A stretch of DNA of 64,000 nt. Origin: Rhizomys pruinosus (Eukaryota > Chordata > Mammalia > Rodentia > Spalacidae). Position 1 is the first letter of the stretch; every line of letters starts with the position of its first letter. Positions 35,421 through 47,372 of the stretch are shown here, piece by piece. Where the stretch lies: contig VZQC01006352.1 of NCBI GenBank assembly GCA_009823505.1, forward strand, positions 62,001 to 126,000, read 5' to 3'. The notes under the pieces are model-generated. The model was not told the DNA's origin. It did no database searches and saw nothing but the letters and a program-made list of their open reading frames with translations. The position numbers were made by a program, and so were the translations under genes.

Positions 35421-35597
35421 CAAAACTAACTTCAAGGAGTTTTTAGTATGTTTTGAAGCCCCCAACACCATATAGAAATATTTAGTAGCATGAATAACAA
35501 GATTGAGGTGCTATAGAAGTGTAAGTTGAAAGGTTAAGGGAAACCTGACCTGAATTATTGTTAGAGAAATTTAAAAAAGAAATATACACACACACAC

Positions 35598-35648
<51 letters not shown>

Positions 35649-35745
35649 GAAACTTGAGAAGCCACAAAGAGATATTGATAATTATGTTTGATTAGTTTTC
35701 ATAATTTAAAATGAGGAAGTCACATTTTATGTCTTGACTACTGCT
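35280..35745. repeat. Unique DNA with (TC)n and (CA/TA/TG)n microsatellites
   Basis: TC run at 35371-35418; compound acac-tata-tgtg run at 35586-35647, which is self-complementary (CA arm against TG arm). Confidence 0.9.
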
Positions 35746-35828
35746 ATTTATTTTTATTGTGTTGGGGATAGAGCCTAGAGCCTTGCAAATACTGGGCAAG
35801 CACTCTATCACTGAGCTGTATAGTCACA
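35745..35828 (-). mobile_element. ID-type SINE fragment
   Basis: Reverse complement of a tRNA-Ala-like head: gggcaagcactctatcactg followed by agctgta. Old. Confidence 0.6.
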
Positions 35829-36368
35829 GCATTTATCTGTCCAGTTGTTCTCTATTAGGTCTGTTGGTAAAGATGTTTCTCTACACAATAGCGATCCTTG
35901 GTAACTGCAGTGACTTCTGCAGCAAATGTGAGAGGTTTGGGAGGACGCTGTTGTTCAGGGGGTAAAAGAACAAGTCCTGGAGCTTTTTGTTTGAATTAAA
36001 TAATGAAAATAACCTTATAAGGGGATGAAAAGTAAGACTGTGAATATCTTGTTGAGTTAGCATATGGAACAAAAGACTGAGGATGGCACCAGTTTCGAAT
36101 CAGTTGGGAAGCTGATACAGGCAATGGGACCACCCTCCATTATTGATCCTTATGAGAGTCCATAGAATCTGGTGCATGTTCACATTGGGCAATGGAGCAT
36201 CAATCCAAGACTACAGCTCTTGTCATGTAAATCATGTTATGACCATCTATTTTTAATGAAGAACATTCGATGAGCCCATGTTTAAGGATCACACATCCTT
36301 AGCACTTTTCTCACATATAATGACATATTTAACTTTTCATATTTCTTACTTTAATATTTAATTATGTA
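35829..36368. other. Unique DNA
   Basis: Nothing recognised. Confidence 0.5.
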
Positions 36369-36520
36369 ATGTTTTGTTTTTTTGAGAAAGCGTCTCCGTG
36401 TAGCTCCACCTGTCCTGGAATCACTACTTAGACTAGACTGGCCTTGACCTTGCAAAGATGAGCCTGCCTCTGCTTCCTGAGTGCTAGGATTAAAGGCATG
36501 AGCAACCACACCCAGTCTAA
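36369..36520 (-). mobile_element. B1 SINE
   Basis: gagaaagcgtctccgtgtag through ggattaaaggcatgagcaac, moderately diverged. A TA/CA-rich microsatellite follows at 36521-36573. Confidence 0.92.
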
Positions 36521-36573
36521 TATACATACATATATATACATATACATATATATATATGTATATATATATATAT

Positions 36574-36819
36574 TTCTTAGAGTAAGAATGTTACTTTCTA
36601 CCAATATCTTCATAGGAAGATGAGCCAGCATCTGATCGCTCATGACAGGATAATGGTAATTTATTGTTTTAACAACTAAATATTAAGCATATATTTTTCA
36701 TCTTTATTTCTGAAAAGTTTAACCTAGGTAATAGCTGGGTATTACTGATAAGCAGGAGGTTTCTTCCATGTGCTAATTCAGTGGCCCAGACTCCTTCCAA
36801 ATTATTTTTAACAACCTTT
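36574..36819. other. Unique DNA
   Basis: Nothing recognised. Confidence 0.5.
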
Positions 36820-36834
36820 AAGAACTCTTAGGTA

Positions 36835-37052
36835 GGGGCTGGAGAGATAGCCTAGCGGTTAAGAGCGCCGACTGCTCTTGCAGAGGACCCGGGTTCGATC
36901 CCCAGCACCCACATGGCGGCTGAGAACCGTCTGTAACTCCAATTCCAGGAGAACTCCAGTTCCAGGGGAATCCGATACCCTCTTCTGACCTCCGCGGCAT
37001 TGCACGACATGGGTGCACAGACCTGCATGCAGACAGTACATTCATACACATA

Positions 37053-37100
<48 letters not shown>

Positions 37101-37112
37101 AACTAAAAAAAA
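36835..37112 (+). mobile_element. B3 SINE, young subfamily with 17-bp internal duplication
   Basis: Near-perfect head and B box, then two 17-bp units at 36936-36952 and 36953-36969 (actccaattccaggaga, actccagttccagggga). Very long A tail (37053-37098). Perfect 15-bp target duplication aagaactcttaggta at 36820-36834 and 37113-37127. Confidence 0.97.
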
Positions 37113-37127
37113 AAGAACTCTTAGGTA

Positions 37128-37404
37128 AACAAAGAAAAATAGAGGGAAATTAATATTTGCTGCTTAAAAAAATCCCTAAATGGAAATGATGGTCATTGTA
37201 TCCTCTACATCCTGTGATGATACCTAATTACATGGTCCTTAGATGTAAGAGGAATCCAGGATATTTAGTTCCCAGGTGAATCAACAGCCTACAATACTGA
37301 ATCTTCTATATGAAGGGAACTTTGAGTACTAGCCATTTCTCCCACATTGCCCAATAATGTATTTTCCACATAAGAAGTTGCTGGATGCATTCAACACCTG
37401 CCTG
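37128..37404. other. Unique DNA
   Basis: Nothing recognised. Confidence 0.5.
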
Positions 37405-37778
37405 ATACTGCAACAAAATATGTGATAGAAACAACTTGATGGGGAAAGGATTTATTTTGGCTCACAGTTTAGGAGATTTCAGCCCTGGTGGAGGGAGAAG
37501 CATGGCAGATGAGAGGATGAAGCAGCTGTCTATGATAATGAGGCAGCAAGGCCTTGGAGATTATTCATGTCATGGTTAATTAGGAAACAAATACTTTTTG
37601 GGGGGGTGCAGATTATCAGCATCAAGTCATCAAGTCCTGCCACTAGGGATCTAAGTCAGGTAGCTAAGCCCTATATCTGAAAGGTTATACAGGCTCTCAA
37701 AACCATACCTCCAAGTGTGGGGACCAAGTTTTCAAACACACGAGCCTTTTGTAGACACTTTCTATGCAAACTAAAACA
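37405..37778 (-). mobile_element. MaLR-type LTR (MT/ORR1 class)
   Basis: Reverse strand: ggatttattttggctcacag near one end, ccaagtgtggggaccaagtt then ...actaaaaca at the other, matching the layout of the clearer MT copies at 41535 and 60469. More diverged. Confidence 0.55.
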
Positions 37779-39078
37779 TTTATTAAGCTTCTGTTATTTA
37801 ACACCAGAAATTCATTTTATAAGAAGTCTGCACAACATTTTCTTACAATCTGACATGTCAAATATTTCTCATACCTTTTCTTTACTGGACTGGTAAACAG
37901 TTTTCTGTTATTCTCTTTGTAGGGAATGGCAAGGAATTGTAGGCAGATGGTTGGTTGGATCTGTTTTGGCAGAGATAAAGATAAAATGATCACTCCTAAT
38001 GAATAATGTATCAGGTACATCAGGCCCTTTTGGGCTCATTTTCTTTGGGCAAGTAGGCCAAGTGGGTAAGATCACATTCTACTGGGACATTCTCTTCCCC
38101 AGGAACATCCTTGCTTTATAAGTCAGGACAGCTGCAAAAATGTGAATCTGTGGCCCGGGGAAGATTGCACCCTTCTGTGGCCTACTAGAAAATTATTGAA
38201 TCCCATGTTCATTTTGATGAAATATGTATTATTATTGATTTATTTTTTAAGTTAGGTTTCATTAGAGCAAAGTCATATTAAACATTAATTATAAAATACA
38301 AAATATACTGTAAGATAGAAAGCAAATGCCATTTACTGTATCATTATTGCCAGATGTGCTGTTGAGAAAAGGAAAGAAAAATATTTCCCAAATGGCAGCA
38401 TCATGTTTTTATCTGGTTTCATACATTTCATATTATCTTGCTAAGAAAATAAAGAAGTAATATGAGTGCTTTGTCATACTAGGATTATATTTTATTTTTA
38501 CCCTTAAATATAATCAGTACAACAAAAGACCATACATTATTGTCTTCTTTTGGAGTTGCAAGTCATTTGTTAAATGCCTGAAGTATTTCATTCCTGAATT
38601 TATTTTGGGGATACCTACATACTACCAAATCATTTTGAAAGGTGCAGAATATAATGCAAAAGAGCATTACCTTCTATCCTCTCTCTTTTTCTCTGTCTCT
38701 CTCTATACATATGTATGCATGTAACAATAACAATTAAAGAAGTAATCACAACTTTGAGTGTGGAGCAAGACATGGAAATAGTTGGAGAGGCAAGAGAGAG
38801 TGATGTAAATAATATAAATATAGTACTTGTGAAAGAAATTCTAACAAAAAGACCAAGTACATCATGATTTGTTATTCATTAAGAGATTGATCTGATATCC
38901 CTTAAAGCACCACATCAATACTTCATGGTAACCAAGCTAGACTATGTGTATAGTGCTTTTGCTTAAGCTGCCCTTCTTAAACACGTTTACAATTTTTAAA
39001 TTTTACTGACTTGAAGTGATAGAAGATTATAAAGTGCCTCCACTTCTTCTGAAGTGGGGATCTAGTCCTGAATGGTAA
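37779..39078. other. Mostly unique DNA
   Basis: 38690-38850 may be a decayed L1-like 3' tail (atgtaaataatataaatata, comparable to 13175-13200). Nothing else recognised. Confidence 0.4.
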
Positions 39079-39489
39079 ACAAAGCGAACCGTATGCTCTA
39101 AGGGTGTGGGGTGTGCTTGTCTGTTTCCTGATGTCATCAACTTGGAGTTTAGGCTATATCTCCTCCATTGCTTTTAGAGTGTACTTGATGGGCTTGGATC
39201 TCATGAGGTGGCTACTGTCAGGGGAGCAATTTGGCTGTGTGAAATTACACAAAATACAACCTGTTTTAGCAATAGCAAGCATTACGATTGCTCAACAGTG
39301 AGCTTGCCTAAGCTTCAACAGACAGAAGGAAAGCAGAGCATACTGTGCCACAGATGATGATAAGCAACAGTTAGAACCAAAGATGGGTGGTTTGATCCGA
39401 AGAGAATTGGAGAAGCTATTTGCATCAAATGCTGGAACAGTTAAGCCACATTTTCAGTCAGTGAATGTCATTGGAAGCCACTTTAAATA
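39079..39489 (+). other. Unassigned long open stretch, possible pseudogene
   Basis: One plus-strand frame stays open from about 39079 to 39489 (about 137 codons) except for a single TGA at 39299-39301. The downstream part (39302-39487) reads as plausible protein, for example KMGGLIRRELEKLFASN. I do not recognise the family. It may be a decayed retroposed coding fragment or chance. Confidence 0.25.
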
Positions 39490-40029
39490 ATGTGATGCAA
39501 CACATATATTTTATGTATTTGCAAAGCCAGATGGAATAAGGAATAAGAATTTCAGAGGGAACAAACTGGCAAGAAACATTTTTATAGATGCCACTCCGAA
39601 CTGATGCATTATGGAGAAGTGAGCTAATAGGCTTAGGCAAGAAAGAATCATTGTGAATATTAAACAGAAATTTCAAATTTCCCTGGAACTTTATAGTTTA
39701 TGTGCATCATATTGTCTACGTTAAAAACGCAGCCTGCTTCTCTTTCCTATCATCTCACATTTACAGAGGAAAGTAAAGCATATGTGTGACTATTTGTGCA
39801 TCTATATCTATCTCTGGGTATAGATTTTGATACAAAGATATACCAAAACTTAACTTCTGGGGTCATTCCTCATTCTCAATGTTTTATTTGAGAGTGGATT
39901 TACCTATGCTAAATTAACAACCTTACAAGTAATCTTTCAGAGTTACAAGCATGTGTGTGTATGTGTGAGGGTGTTTGTAGGCCAGACATCCATGGAGATT
40001 TTATTTATTTATTTTAGTTAGTTAGTTTT
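39490..40029. other. Unique DNA
   Basis: A short TG run at 39953-39975; otherwise nothing. Confidence 0.5.
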
Positions 40030-40275
40030 ATTTATTTATTTATTATTTATTTGGTTGGGTCTTCCATTGAATTTGCAACCTGCCCATTTGGTTGGATTGA
40101 TGGACCAGCCAGCTCCAGGGATTCTCCTGCCTGGTTCCTCAGGGTTGAGATTACAGGTGGTCACTGCTATGACAGGATACTTTTTTAATGTGAATAACGG
40201 GGAATCAAACTTGCATCCTCAGGTTCTCATACATGTATAGTAAATGCTTTATCAAGCCATCTCCTCAATTCCTAC
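40030..40275 (-). mobile_element. B4/RSINE1-like SINE (old)
   Basis: ttgagattacaggtggtcac and ggggaatcaaacttgcatcc resemble the reverse strand of B4/RSINE1, preceded by an A/T-rich TTTA tail. Confidence 0.5.
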
Positions 40276-40386
40276 AAGTTCAATTTTAAATAAGCATTCT
40301 GTTTGAACTTAGCCTCATAAAATTGTTGAGGATATAGCACCAGGGTGATCCTGTATTTTCTCCATCCTGTATTTCTCTTTAAAGTT

Positions 40387-40550
40387 GTCTCTTTTTTTTT
40401 TTTTTTTTTTTTTTTTCTTGTCTCTTTTTTTTTTTTTTTTTTTTTTTTTTTCTTTCTTGTGGGCTATGTAGCCAGGGTAGCCTTGATCTTATAGAGATCA
40501 ACGGATTCTGCCTACCACATGGCTCACCCCAGTGCACACTTGGCAAGCTA
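40387..40550 (-). mobile_element. Decayed B1 with duplicated T-run
   Basis: Two T-runs of about 28-30 bases each preceded by tctc and followed by cttg, then gggctatgtagccagggtag (eroded B1). The duplicated block may be replication slippage or an assembly artefact. Confidence 0.55.
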
Positions 40551-41100
40551 TATTCCTTTACTTTACAAAAACTAGAGGACTAACACTGATAGCTACTATT
40601 AAACAAACTGTTGGGTCTGTTTTGGTTTTCATAGTTTTTCCATTAATATTCTTTTCTTGGATGTTAAGGATGCCATTGTGCTGAGTCCATTGAATCAGCC
40701 TTTGTCTCTTGTGACCTACAACAGTTTCTTGATTTTTCCTTATCTTTCTTGATCTTCATGTTTTGAAAAAAATATTGGCCATGCATTCTGTAGAAGATTC
40801 CTCAGTTTGACTCTCCCTGAAGATTTTTCATGAAGTGACTGTATGTTTGAAATTTTGTGAAGATAGCCAAGGAAGTGAGAGGACCACTGTGTCATGCAGT
40901 GTGGAAACCTTTGGGTCAGAAAGTCTAATTTATTTCCTTAAGGTGATGATTAAACATCTATTTAAGAGTGTGATTATGCTTACCTAGGGGGTACTTATAG
41001 AAGGAATTATTATTATTATTGAATTGTCTTTAATTATTAGTCACATTAGATGAATAGGAAGAGATTCTATTTAATGGCATGAACAAAATCATATAAGTTG
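40551..41100. other. Unique DNA
   Basis: Nothing recognised. Confidence 0.5.
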
Positions 41101-41320
41101 GGGGCTGGAGAAATGGCTCATTTGTTAGAAGGACTAGGTATTCTTGAAGAGGATCTGAATTCAATTCCCAGCACCCACATGGCAGCTAACAACCAGTCAT
41201 TACTCCAGTTCCAGGGGAATCCGATGCCCTTTTCCAACCTCCATATGTATTGCATGATGTGAGTGCACTTTCATACATGCAGGCAATACATTCATACACA
41301 TAAAATAAAAATAAAATATG
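41101..41320 (+). mobile_element. B3 SINE
   Basis: gggggctggagaaatggctc to tacattcatacacataaaat; single-copy central segment; moderately diverged. A B3-like tail remnant in the opposite direction follows at 41396-41445. Confidence 0.92.
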
Positions 41321-41534
41321 TAACATGCAAAATATAATCTTTGTTTCTGAACAAAAGAACAATAGAATGTGTAGATAATCTCCATATTAGTATTTTTTTA
41401 ATTTTTATTCATTTATTTCTGTATGTGTATCAATGTACTCAGATTAGTATTTTTTAAAGCATCATCTAGAAATTATCTTTTGGTATACCAAACACCTTTT
41501 GGTATACCATGTCAGTGGTAAATGGAATATATAC

Positions 41535-41846
41535 TGTATTAGTCACTTTTCTGTTGCTGTGATAAAACCACCATGACCTAGGGAACTTATAAAAGGAAGA
41601 GTTTATTTGAGCTTATGATTTATGGTTCCAGGGAATTAGAGTCCATTGTAGGGGCAGGCATGGTGGGAGGAGCTGGAGCAGAAAGCTGAGGTTCATATCT
41701 TTCAATGAGCACAAGAAGCAGAGAGAGAGCAACATTCCTCCACATGGCCACACCTTCTATGATCTCCCAAAACAGTGGCACCAACTGGGGACAAAATGCC
41801 TGAATACTTGAAGCCTAAGGGGGACATTCTCATTCAAACCACCACA
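41535..41846 (-). mobile_element. MT-type MaLR LTR (solo)
   Basis: 312 bp with TG...CA ends: tgtattagtcacttttctgt to cattcaaaccaccaca. On the minus strand this is a MaLR LTR with an AATAAA-like end region. Flanks tatac / tatat give a 4-of-5 duplication. No internal sequence. Confidence 0.88.
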
Positions 41847-41886
41847 TATATCCTTTATTTTTCTCTTAAGTATGAATTTGGCTATT

Positions 41887-42056
41887 CTGCTTGTTTTGTT
41901 GTTATTGGTGGTTGTTAATTTTTGTTTGTTTGTTTATTTGTTTGTTTTTTGACATCATCTCCCTGTATTCTGAGTTGGTCTGGAACTCACTATGTAGAAC
42001 AGGCTGGCCTCCTGACTCTGGAGTTCTGGGATTGAAGGCATGTGCCACCATTCCTG
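41887..42056 (-). mobile_element. B1 SINE (old) with duplication
   Basis: Tail reads as TTTG repeats; the body is diverged. Duplication tatgaatttggctatt (41871-41886) against tatgaatttgactatt (42057-42072), one mismatch. Confidence 0.9.
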
Positions 42057-42149
42057 TATGAATTTGACTATTTTAAGTGATATTCTTATTTAATACCCTA
42101 ATTTTGGCTCAGTTAAACATGCTGCTCAAACAGCTGATAGCACTGTGGT

Positions 42150-42353
42150 TTTTAACATTTGTTTTTATGTATGTATGCTTTGCCTGCATGATTGTGAGTG
42201 CTCGCAAATGACAGAAGAAGCTACTGTATCCCCTGGAACTGGAGTTACAGACAGTTGTGAGGCACCAATGTGACTGCTGTGAACTGAATGAAGGTTCTAT
42301 GCAAGAGCAGGAAATGCTTTTAACCTGTGAGACATCTCTCTAGCCATTAGCAT
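42150..42353 (-). mobile_element. B3 SINE
   Basis: Diverged reverse-strand B3: ctggaactggagttacagac, then acatctctctagcc at the head. Confidence 0.85.
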
Positions 42354-42361
42354 TACCTTGT

Positions 42362-42577
42362 AAGTTTTAAATAATTAAATTTTATTTTATGTGTATGAGT
42401 GTCTTCCCTACATGTAAGTGCATCTGTGTGTACAATGCCTGTGGAGGCCAGAATAGAGCATTAGATCCTCCAAAATGGGATGACTGTTAGCCATCATGAG
42501 GGTGCTAGGAAGAAAACCACAGATCTTCTGCAGGAGTAGCCAGTACTCTTAACTGGTGAACTATCTTACCAGTCCCT
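42362..42577 (-). mobile_element. B3 SINE
   Basis: A second diverged reverse-strand B3 in tandem with the previous one: ttatgtgtatgagtgtcttc tail, ctatcttaccagtcc head. Confidence 0.82.
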
Positions 42578-44541
42578 CATTTTTTTAATATATCACTTGG
42601 ATTTTTTGTGTGGATATATTATTATAGTGTATTTGGAATCTATAAAGAAAATTATTCTTGTAAATGTACAGAGAAGAAAATAAGAAATTGAAATAAAAAT
42701 TATAAACATGTCTATGATCTTAGTATTTTGTTATTTTGAAACATATCTGACATATTTTACCAATAAGTAAACACAGAAATACATTAGAGCACTGCACATG
42801 CTTTGTGCATTGTGCATGGGTTAGGTTATGACTTCAGTGGTTTAAATCATTTAGCAATGAGCCTGAGATTGTGTGAAGTACCTTGAAAGCTGATGGGCAA
42901 TTTCCTCTTTCTAACATTTTATGTAAGTGGTGATGGTGAAGGTAATCAAGGCTTCGTCTGTGGGATCATTTGAAGGGGATTTGTGGACAGTTGATCAAAA
43001 GACTGCAGGATGAAAAACTCCCCTTTCAACAGATCAAAAGAAACATTATTGGGGGTAAAGTGAAACTGAGTTAAGGAAAGTATTCTGAAACTTCTGAGAA
43101 AGGATACATCAGAAGATTGTTTCTTCATTTAACAAAAGCCTCAGCTAGTTTCAAGCTGTACCTACCAACTTCTGATAGTTAAGGATCTACTTTAACCTCT
43201 AAAAGTCCATAATCCAGGTGTTCCTTGTTCTCAAAGGATATCAGTCCATCAAAGGATCACGATAAGGAGCCCCAGCATTCCATCATCTCAGGGGTTAGTT
43301 ATAGTGTAAATAAATGGCATCTTATATTTCGGGAGTAATTTTAAGGCATCAAAAACATTCCATACAGATAATTTTATTCTTATTGTCTTTTTATTGCATT
43401 TAGATGATACATGGTATTCTAACGTAGAAGTTACAAAAATAATGACTATATACCCCTAACTAATGCTTCCTAACATGGACATTTTCTCTTGGATCTCTCT
43501 TTGAATTGAAAGTCTGTTAACTACAAATTGAAACTACAGGAAGGTTTCAGAACAATCTGTGTTTCCCAAGATCAGAGTTTAAATTCTGAGATAATAAATT
43601 TTTTCTCATTGTTGATTTAATTTTTCAATTATGTCCACTTCCTAAGGTAGCATAAAAATAATTTCTTAGATTATGACTAGGCAAATAAAGACAGAATGAA
43701 AGATGAAGGAATGAAAGAAGGAAGAAAGACCAAAAGCAAGACAAGTCAATAAAGCACCCTCCTTTCTAATAACAAGACAATTGAGGACTTGGAAATAGAT
43801 GAAATACTTGTCTCTCTCTGACATGACAAACCCAAGAATTTACCAAGGAAATAAATACTGAACTTGGGAGTAATATTTTTGTCAATATTATTATGATGTT
43901 ATTTTATTCGCCAGGGTCTAGGCAGAAATATGGCATATGACATTTGATTCATGCACAAAACAATGAAGATAGTATTTTATCCATTAGAAGTTAAATGTAT
44001 GAAGATATAGAAAACAATGGCTAAATCTGTGCTTTCTACTTCTAGAGACAGAACATTAACAGTAATACTCATGGAGGGACCTGGGAGTTTTAAAATTATA
44101 GATATAAATTTATATGACCCAGATTTGCTTTGCCTCCAAGTTGGAATGAATCTCTTGTAAATTGATTTTCGTGATTACAGAAAGGAAGTAGGAAGGCAGG
44201 AATGGAAACAGAACAAGTTTGCTGTTTGGTACAATTAATTTTGGAACATTCAGAAGTTTTTAGAAACAGATTTAACAGTTAAGAGAGTGGTCAGAGAAAT
44301 ATGCATAGAAACTAGTATGATAGAATAAGAACTAAAATGTCAAGCTAAGCTATGTGCCCACTTATTCTCTTAATATTACTGGAAGGATGTGGTCTGGGGC
44401 AGAGGAGTCTGTTATTAGTGGTATTTGGAGATGTTCCTGTCAGTACCAGGGTGTAAGGATGCTGTGCATGATAAACTGAGGATAAATGGAGGAGCTGTGC
44501 AGTGAGGGATGCTGCTGGAAGACTGCTGCCAAGTAACACTT
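42578..44541. other. Unique AT-rich DNA
   Basis: About 2 kb without recognisable repeats or coding signal. Confidence 0.5.
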
Positions 44542-44557
44542 AATTGCATTTTAAAAT

Positions 44558-44801
44558 TTTATTTATTTATTTATTTATTTATATATTTTTTATCAAATCT
44601 AGACCCATGTCCCCCCCCCCCATCTCCCCACCCCACCAGAGCTCATGCATTCTGTCAAACATGCTTTTCATCTCTTTCTCAGTCTTTCTCAATATTCTCC
44701 ATGTGGAAGTTGACTGTTTTGAGCAGAAGTTCACTGTTTTAGTCAGTTCTTTGATGCAGTCCTTTCTGTTGTTGTTGTTGTTTCTAATATGCATCACTCC
44801 C
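44558..44801 (-). mobile_element. Very short LINE-1 insertion (3' UTR only)
   Basis: Reverse complement of the 3' UTR at 2930-3175, including the C-run (44611-44622) and catgcattctgtcaaacatg. Duplication aattgcattttaaaat (44542-44557) against aattgcatattttaaaat (44802-44819). Severe 5' truncation. Confidence 0.93.
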
Positions 44802-44819
44802 AATTGCATATTTTAAAAT

Positions 44820-46450
44820 CTAAAATGTACCAAAATATATTAAACATAAAGTCTTGGAGATCCCATCTTTCATGTCTAGAAGCTATTGCCTAGAATTTGT
44901 GTGTTGGCTTAAGTTAGAGAGAGGGCCAGTATTTTACTTCTGGAATTTCACCAACCAGAAAGAGGAGACTAGTTCCAGGACGATGGTTCCAAGATTTGCC
45001 TTCAAATGCAGAGAAGACTAAGGAAATTCAAAGCCGGAAGTGACCATAAAAACCTAGGCCCCTGGAAAATTCAAAAGAACAGGAAAGGGATCACAGATTC
45101 CTTTTAACTTATGCCTTGAAGGACAGAACACATATTACCGCTGCTTTGGTCTTTCAAGCCACACATTATTGATAGTGCTGGAAGGAGGCAGCCGCTGATA
45201 GCTGGGTGAAAGGGTAGCTATTCAGCCCCGCTGCTAAATCATTTAACTGCGTTCAGATGATAACACGAATTCAGCCAGGCATCATGGCTTGAATCATTTC
45301 CTGATTATACGTCACGCAGTACATTCTCCTAAAAATATTTCAATCCCAGAGAAATGAAGGAGCAGTACCAGCATGCACCCTACGACGGCTGACGGCATCG
45401 GGGGAACTGGAATAGCACGACATTTAATTTTCCTTGTAAAGAGCAATGAGATACCTTGGTTATGAAGAGAAATGAGATCAGCCACTATGTATTGTTTATA
45501 TCTCAAGTTTGGGGTTTGTTTTTCCTTAGAAGAAGCCACATGGTATTGTTAAACTTGGAGTGAAAGAAAAGTGCAGGGACATAATTATCTTATCTTATGG
45601 TGAATTGCTTTAGAGGAAAATTTGCAGTTGGACATGGAGGTGGAGTGTTTTATGAATACTGAGCCACAGAAAGATTTTTCCGTGAACAAATGAATCAATT
45701 AGCCATCACCTCTATTATGTATTGATATTACAAATCCTAGCAAAGTTAAGAATAAAAATTGAGCATTTATATACACCAATCTGGAAAAAGAGGTCTTTAA
45801 ATTACCTTTCAGACTATAAGTTTAATTGAATTACTCCCGCTTATTTAACTTCAATGATTACAGGTTTGCTGCCTGATAGCACTGTTCTTTGAAATCAGCT
45901 TTATTCCTCCTCGTAGTACTGGACCTACAATTCCTCATCTTCAGAAAACAGTCTGAACAATACATCATGGTTGCCTATAAATTGGAATGCATGTGTTACT
46001 ATTAGAAGGTCATCATCATTGCTTTGCTGGCAGGATAGTGGAGGAAAATGCAGTCTGTACACTGACACAGCATCTTGAAGAGATGTGCTATATAGTCGTT
46101 ATGATAATGATTATCACAATTTACTAGTCAAATGCCAAGGAATACACTTGGCAAAGCAAAAGACAAAGATGAGGACAGTATGCCTGCTTCACAGATGATG
46201 TTGATCCAGGAAAATAAAGACCCTCAAGGCAGATACATGTATTTTGTTTTTCATCAGTCAAGTATTACGTGAAGCTCTTTTCAATTTTTTGGCACAAAAG
46301 TTTTTCCCCATTGAAATCATTGGTTGTTTTTAACAGTTAAAGTGGATGAACACAAATCCTGTAAGGGCTCCCTAAATCACATATATTCTTCCCAGTCCTG
46401 GCTTATTTGAAAATCATGTTTCTTTCAAGGTACACATACCTCCTATGAAA
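44820..46450. other. Repeat-free block, candidate conserved non-coding DNA
   Basis: No repeat signature over 1.6 kb. 45130-45450 retains several CpGs and motif-like text: a CRE-like tacgtcacg at 45309-45317, acgacggctgacggcatcgg near 45383-45402, and AT-rich homeodomain-type taattgaatta-like sites near 45820. No credible coding frame. Conservation cannot be tested here. Confidence 0.35.
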
Positions 46451-46479
46451 ATTTGGTGTTATGCCTAACAGTATTTGTG

Positions 46480-46692
46480 TGTGGATATGTTCAGAGTGTA
46501 TGCATATGTGTCTTCATCCCTGTGGAAACCAGAGGACCACCTCAAGTGACATCATCAGGAATGTTGTCCACCTCCTTTGAGACAAGGGTTATCTCTGGCT
46601 GGGAGCTCAGAATGAGCCTAAGGGGTGCTGGGGGTCTGAAGGCTTGTGAGGTAAGCACTTTAACAACTGAGCTCTCTTCTCAGGCTGCAGTG
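46480..46692 (-). mobile_element. RSINE1/B4-type SINE
   Basis: accagaggaccacctcaagt, ttgagacaagggttatctct and gtaagcactttaacaactga read as the reverse strand of RSINE1/B4. This explains the 113-codon frame at 46453-46794. Confidence 0.65.
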
Positions 46693-47049
46693 TTTTGGGG
46701 GATGCTGCTGAAATTTTCTTTCTCATCTGAGGACTTGCCTTCACCCTGGTTCCAAAATGTAATGTCCAGAAACAAGCATGCAGGATTGCTCTGAATTTAT
46801 TTAGCCAATCTTGGTTCACTATATACCTGCCATTATCAAAAGCTCTTTATTAAGTATCACCACATTTCTGCCTTCTTAGTAAGACTTTCAGAGACAAAGT
46901 ACCATTACCCTGCATCGACAATGAGAGATGAGTCCTAAACTTGAAATTTACCAGAATTCAGTGTGAGTTAACCTCAGTGTCTGGCTCCAAAGTTCCCAAG
47001 ATCTACCACTATGGAGTGTTAATTTTCTTATCAAACATGTGCCATTCTT

Positions 47050-47372
47050 CTATATATGTGTTCTCTATGTGTGTGTGCTTGTGCATACATGTATGTATGT
47101 GTGTGGATGCACATGTATACATGTGTGTGGAAGTCAGAGGTTGATATAAGGTGTTTTTCCCTATTGCTCTCCAACTTCTAGATCTCATCAATTGTGCAAG
47201 ACTAGCTGGTGAGTGAGTTTAAGGGGTCCTCCTTTATGCAAAGTCCTATCCCCCATCCCATGCTGGTACTGCAGGTATGTGACCCTATGGTCAGCTTTTA
47301 ATTATGTGAGTGTTAGGATATGAACTCAGGTTCTTATGCTTATACATTAGGTGTTTTGCTTACTTAGACATT
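47050..47372 (-). mobile_element. RSINE1/B4-type SINE (diverged)
   Basis: TG-rich tail to 47130, ggaagtcagaggttgatata, and gatatgaactcaggttctta near the head. Confidence 0.55.

Noticed and set aside
35371..35647. Possible CRISPR-like or satellite array
   Set aside because: Simple dinucleotide microsatellites without spacers.
36835..37112. Overlapping frames and tRNA-like A/B boxes
   Set aside because: These belong to a B3 SINE; the tRNA-like promoter is not a tRNA gene, and similar frames recur at 51209-51406 for the same reason.
46453..46794. 113-codon plus frame as a gene
   Set aside because: Overlaps an RSINE1/B4 SINE on the opposite strand; composition and position are explained by the repeat.
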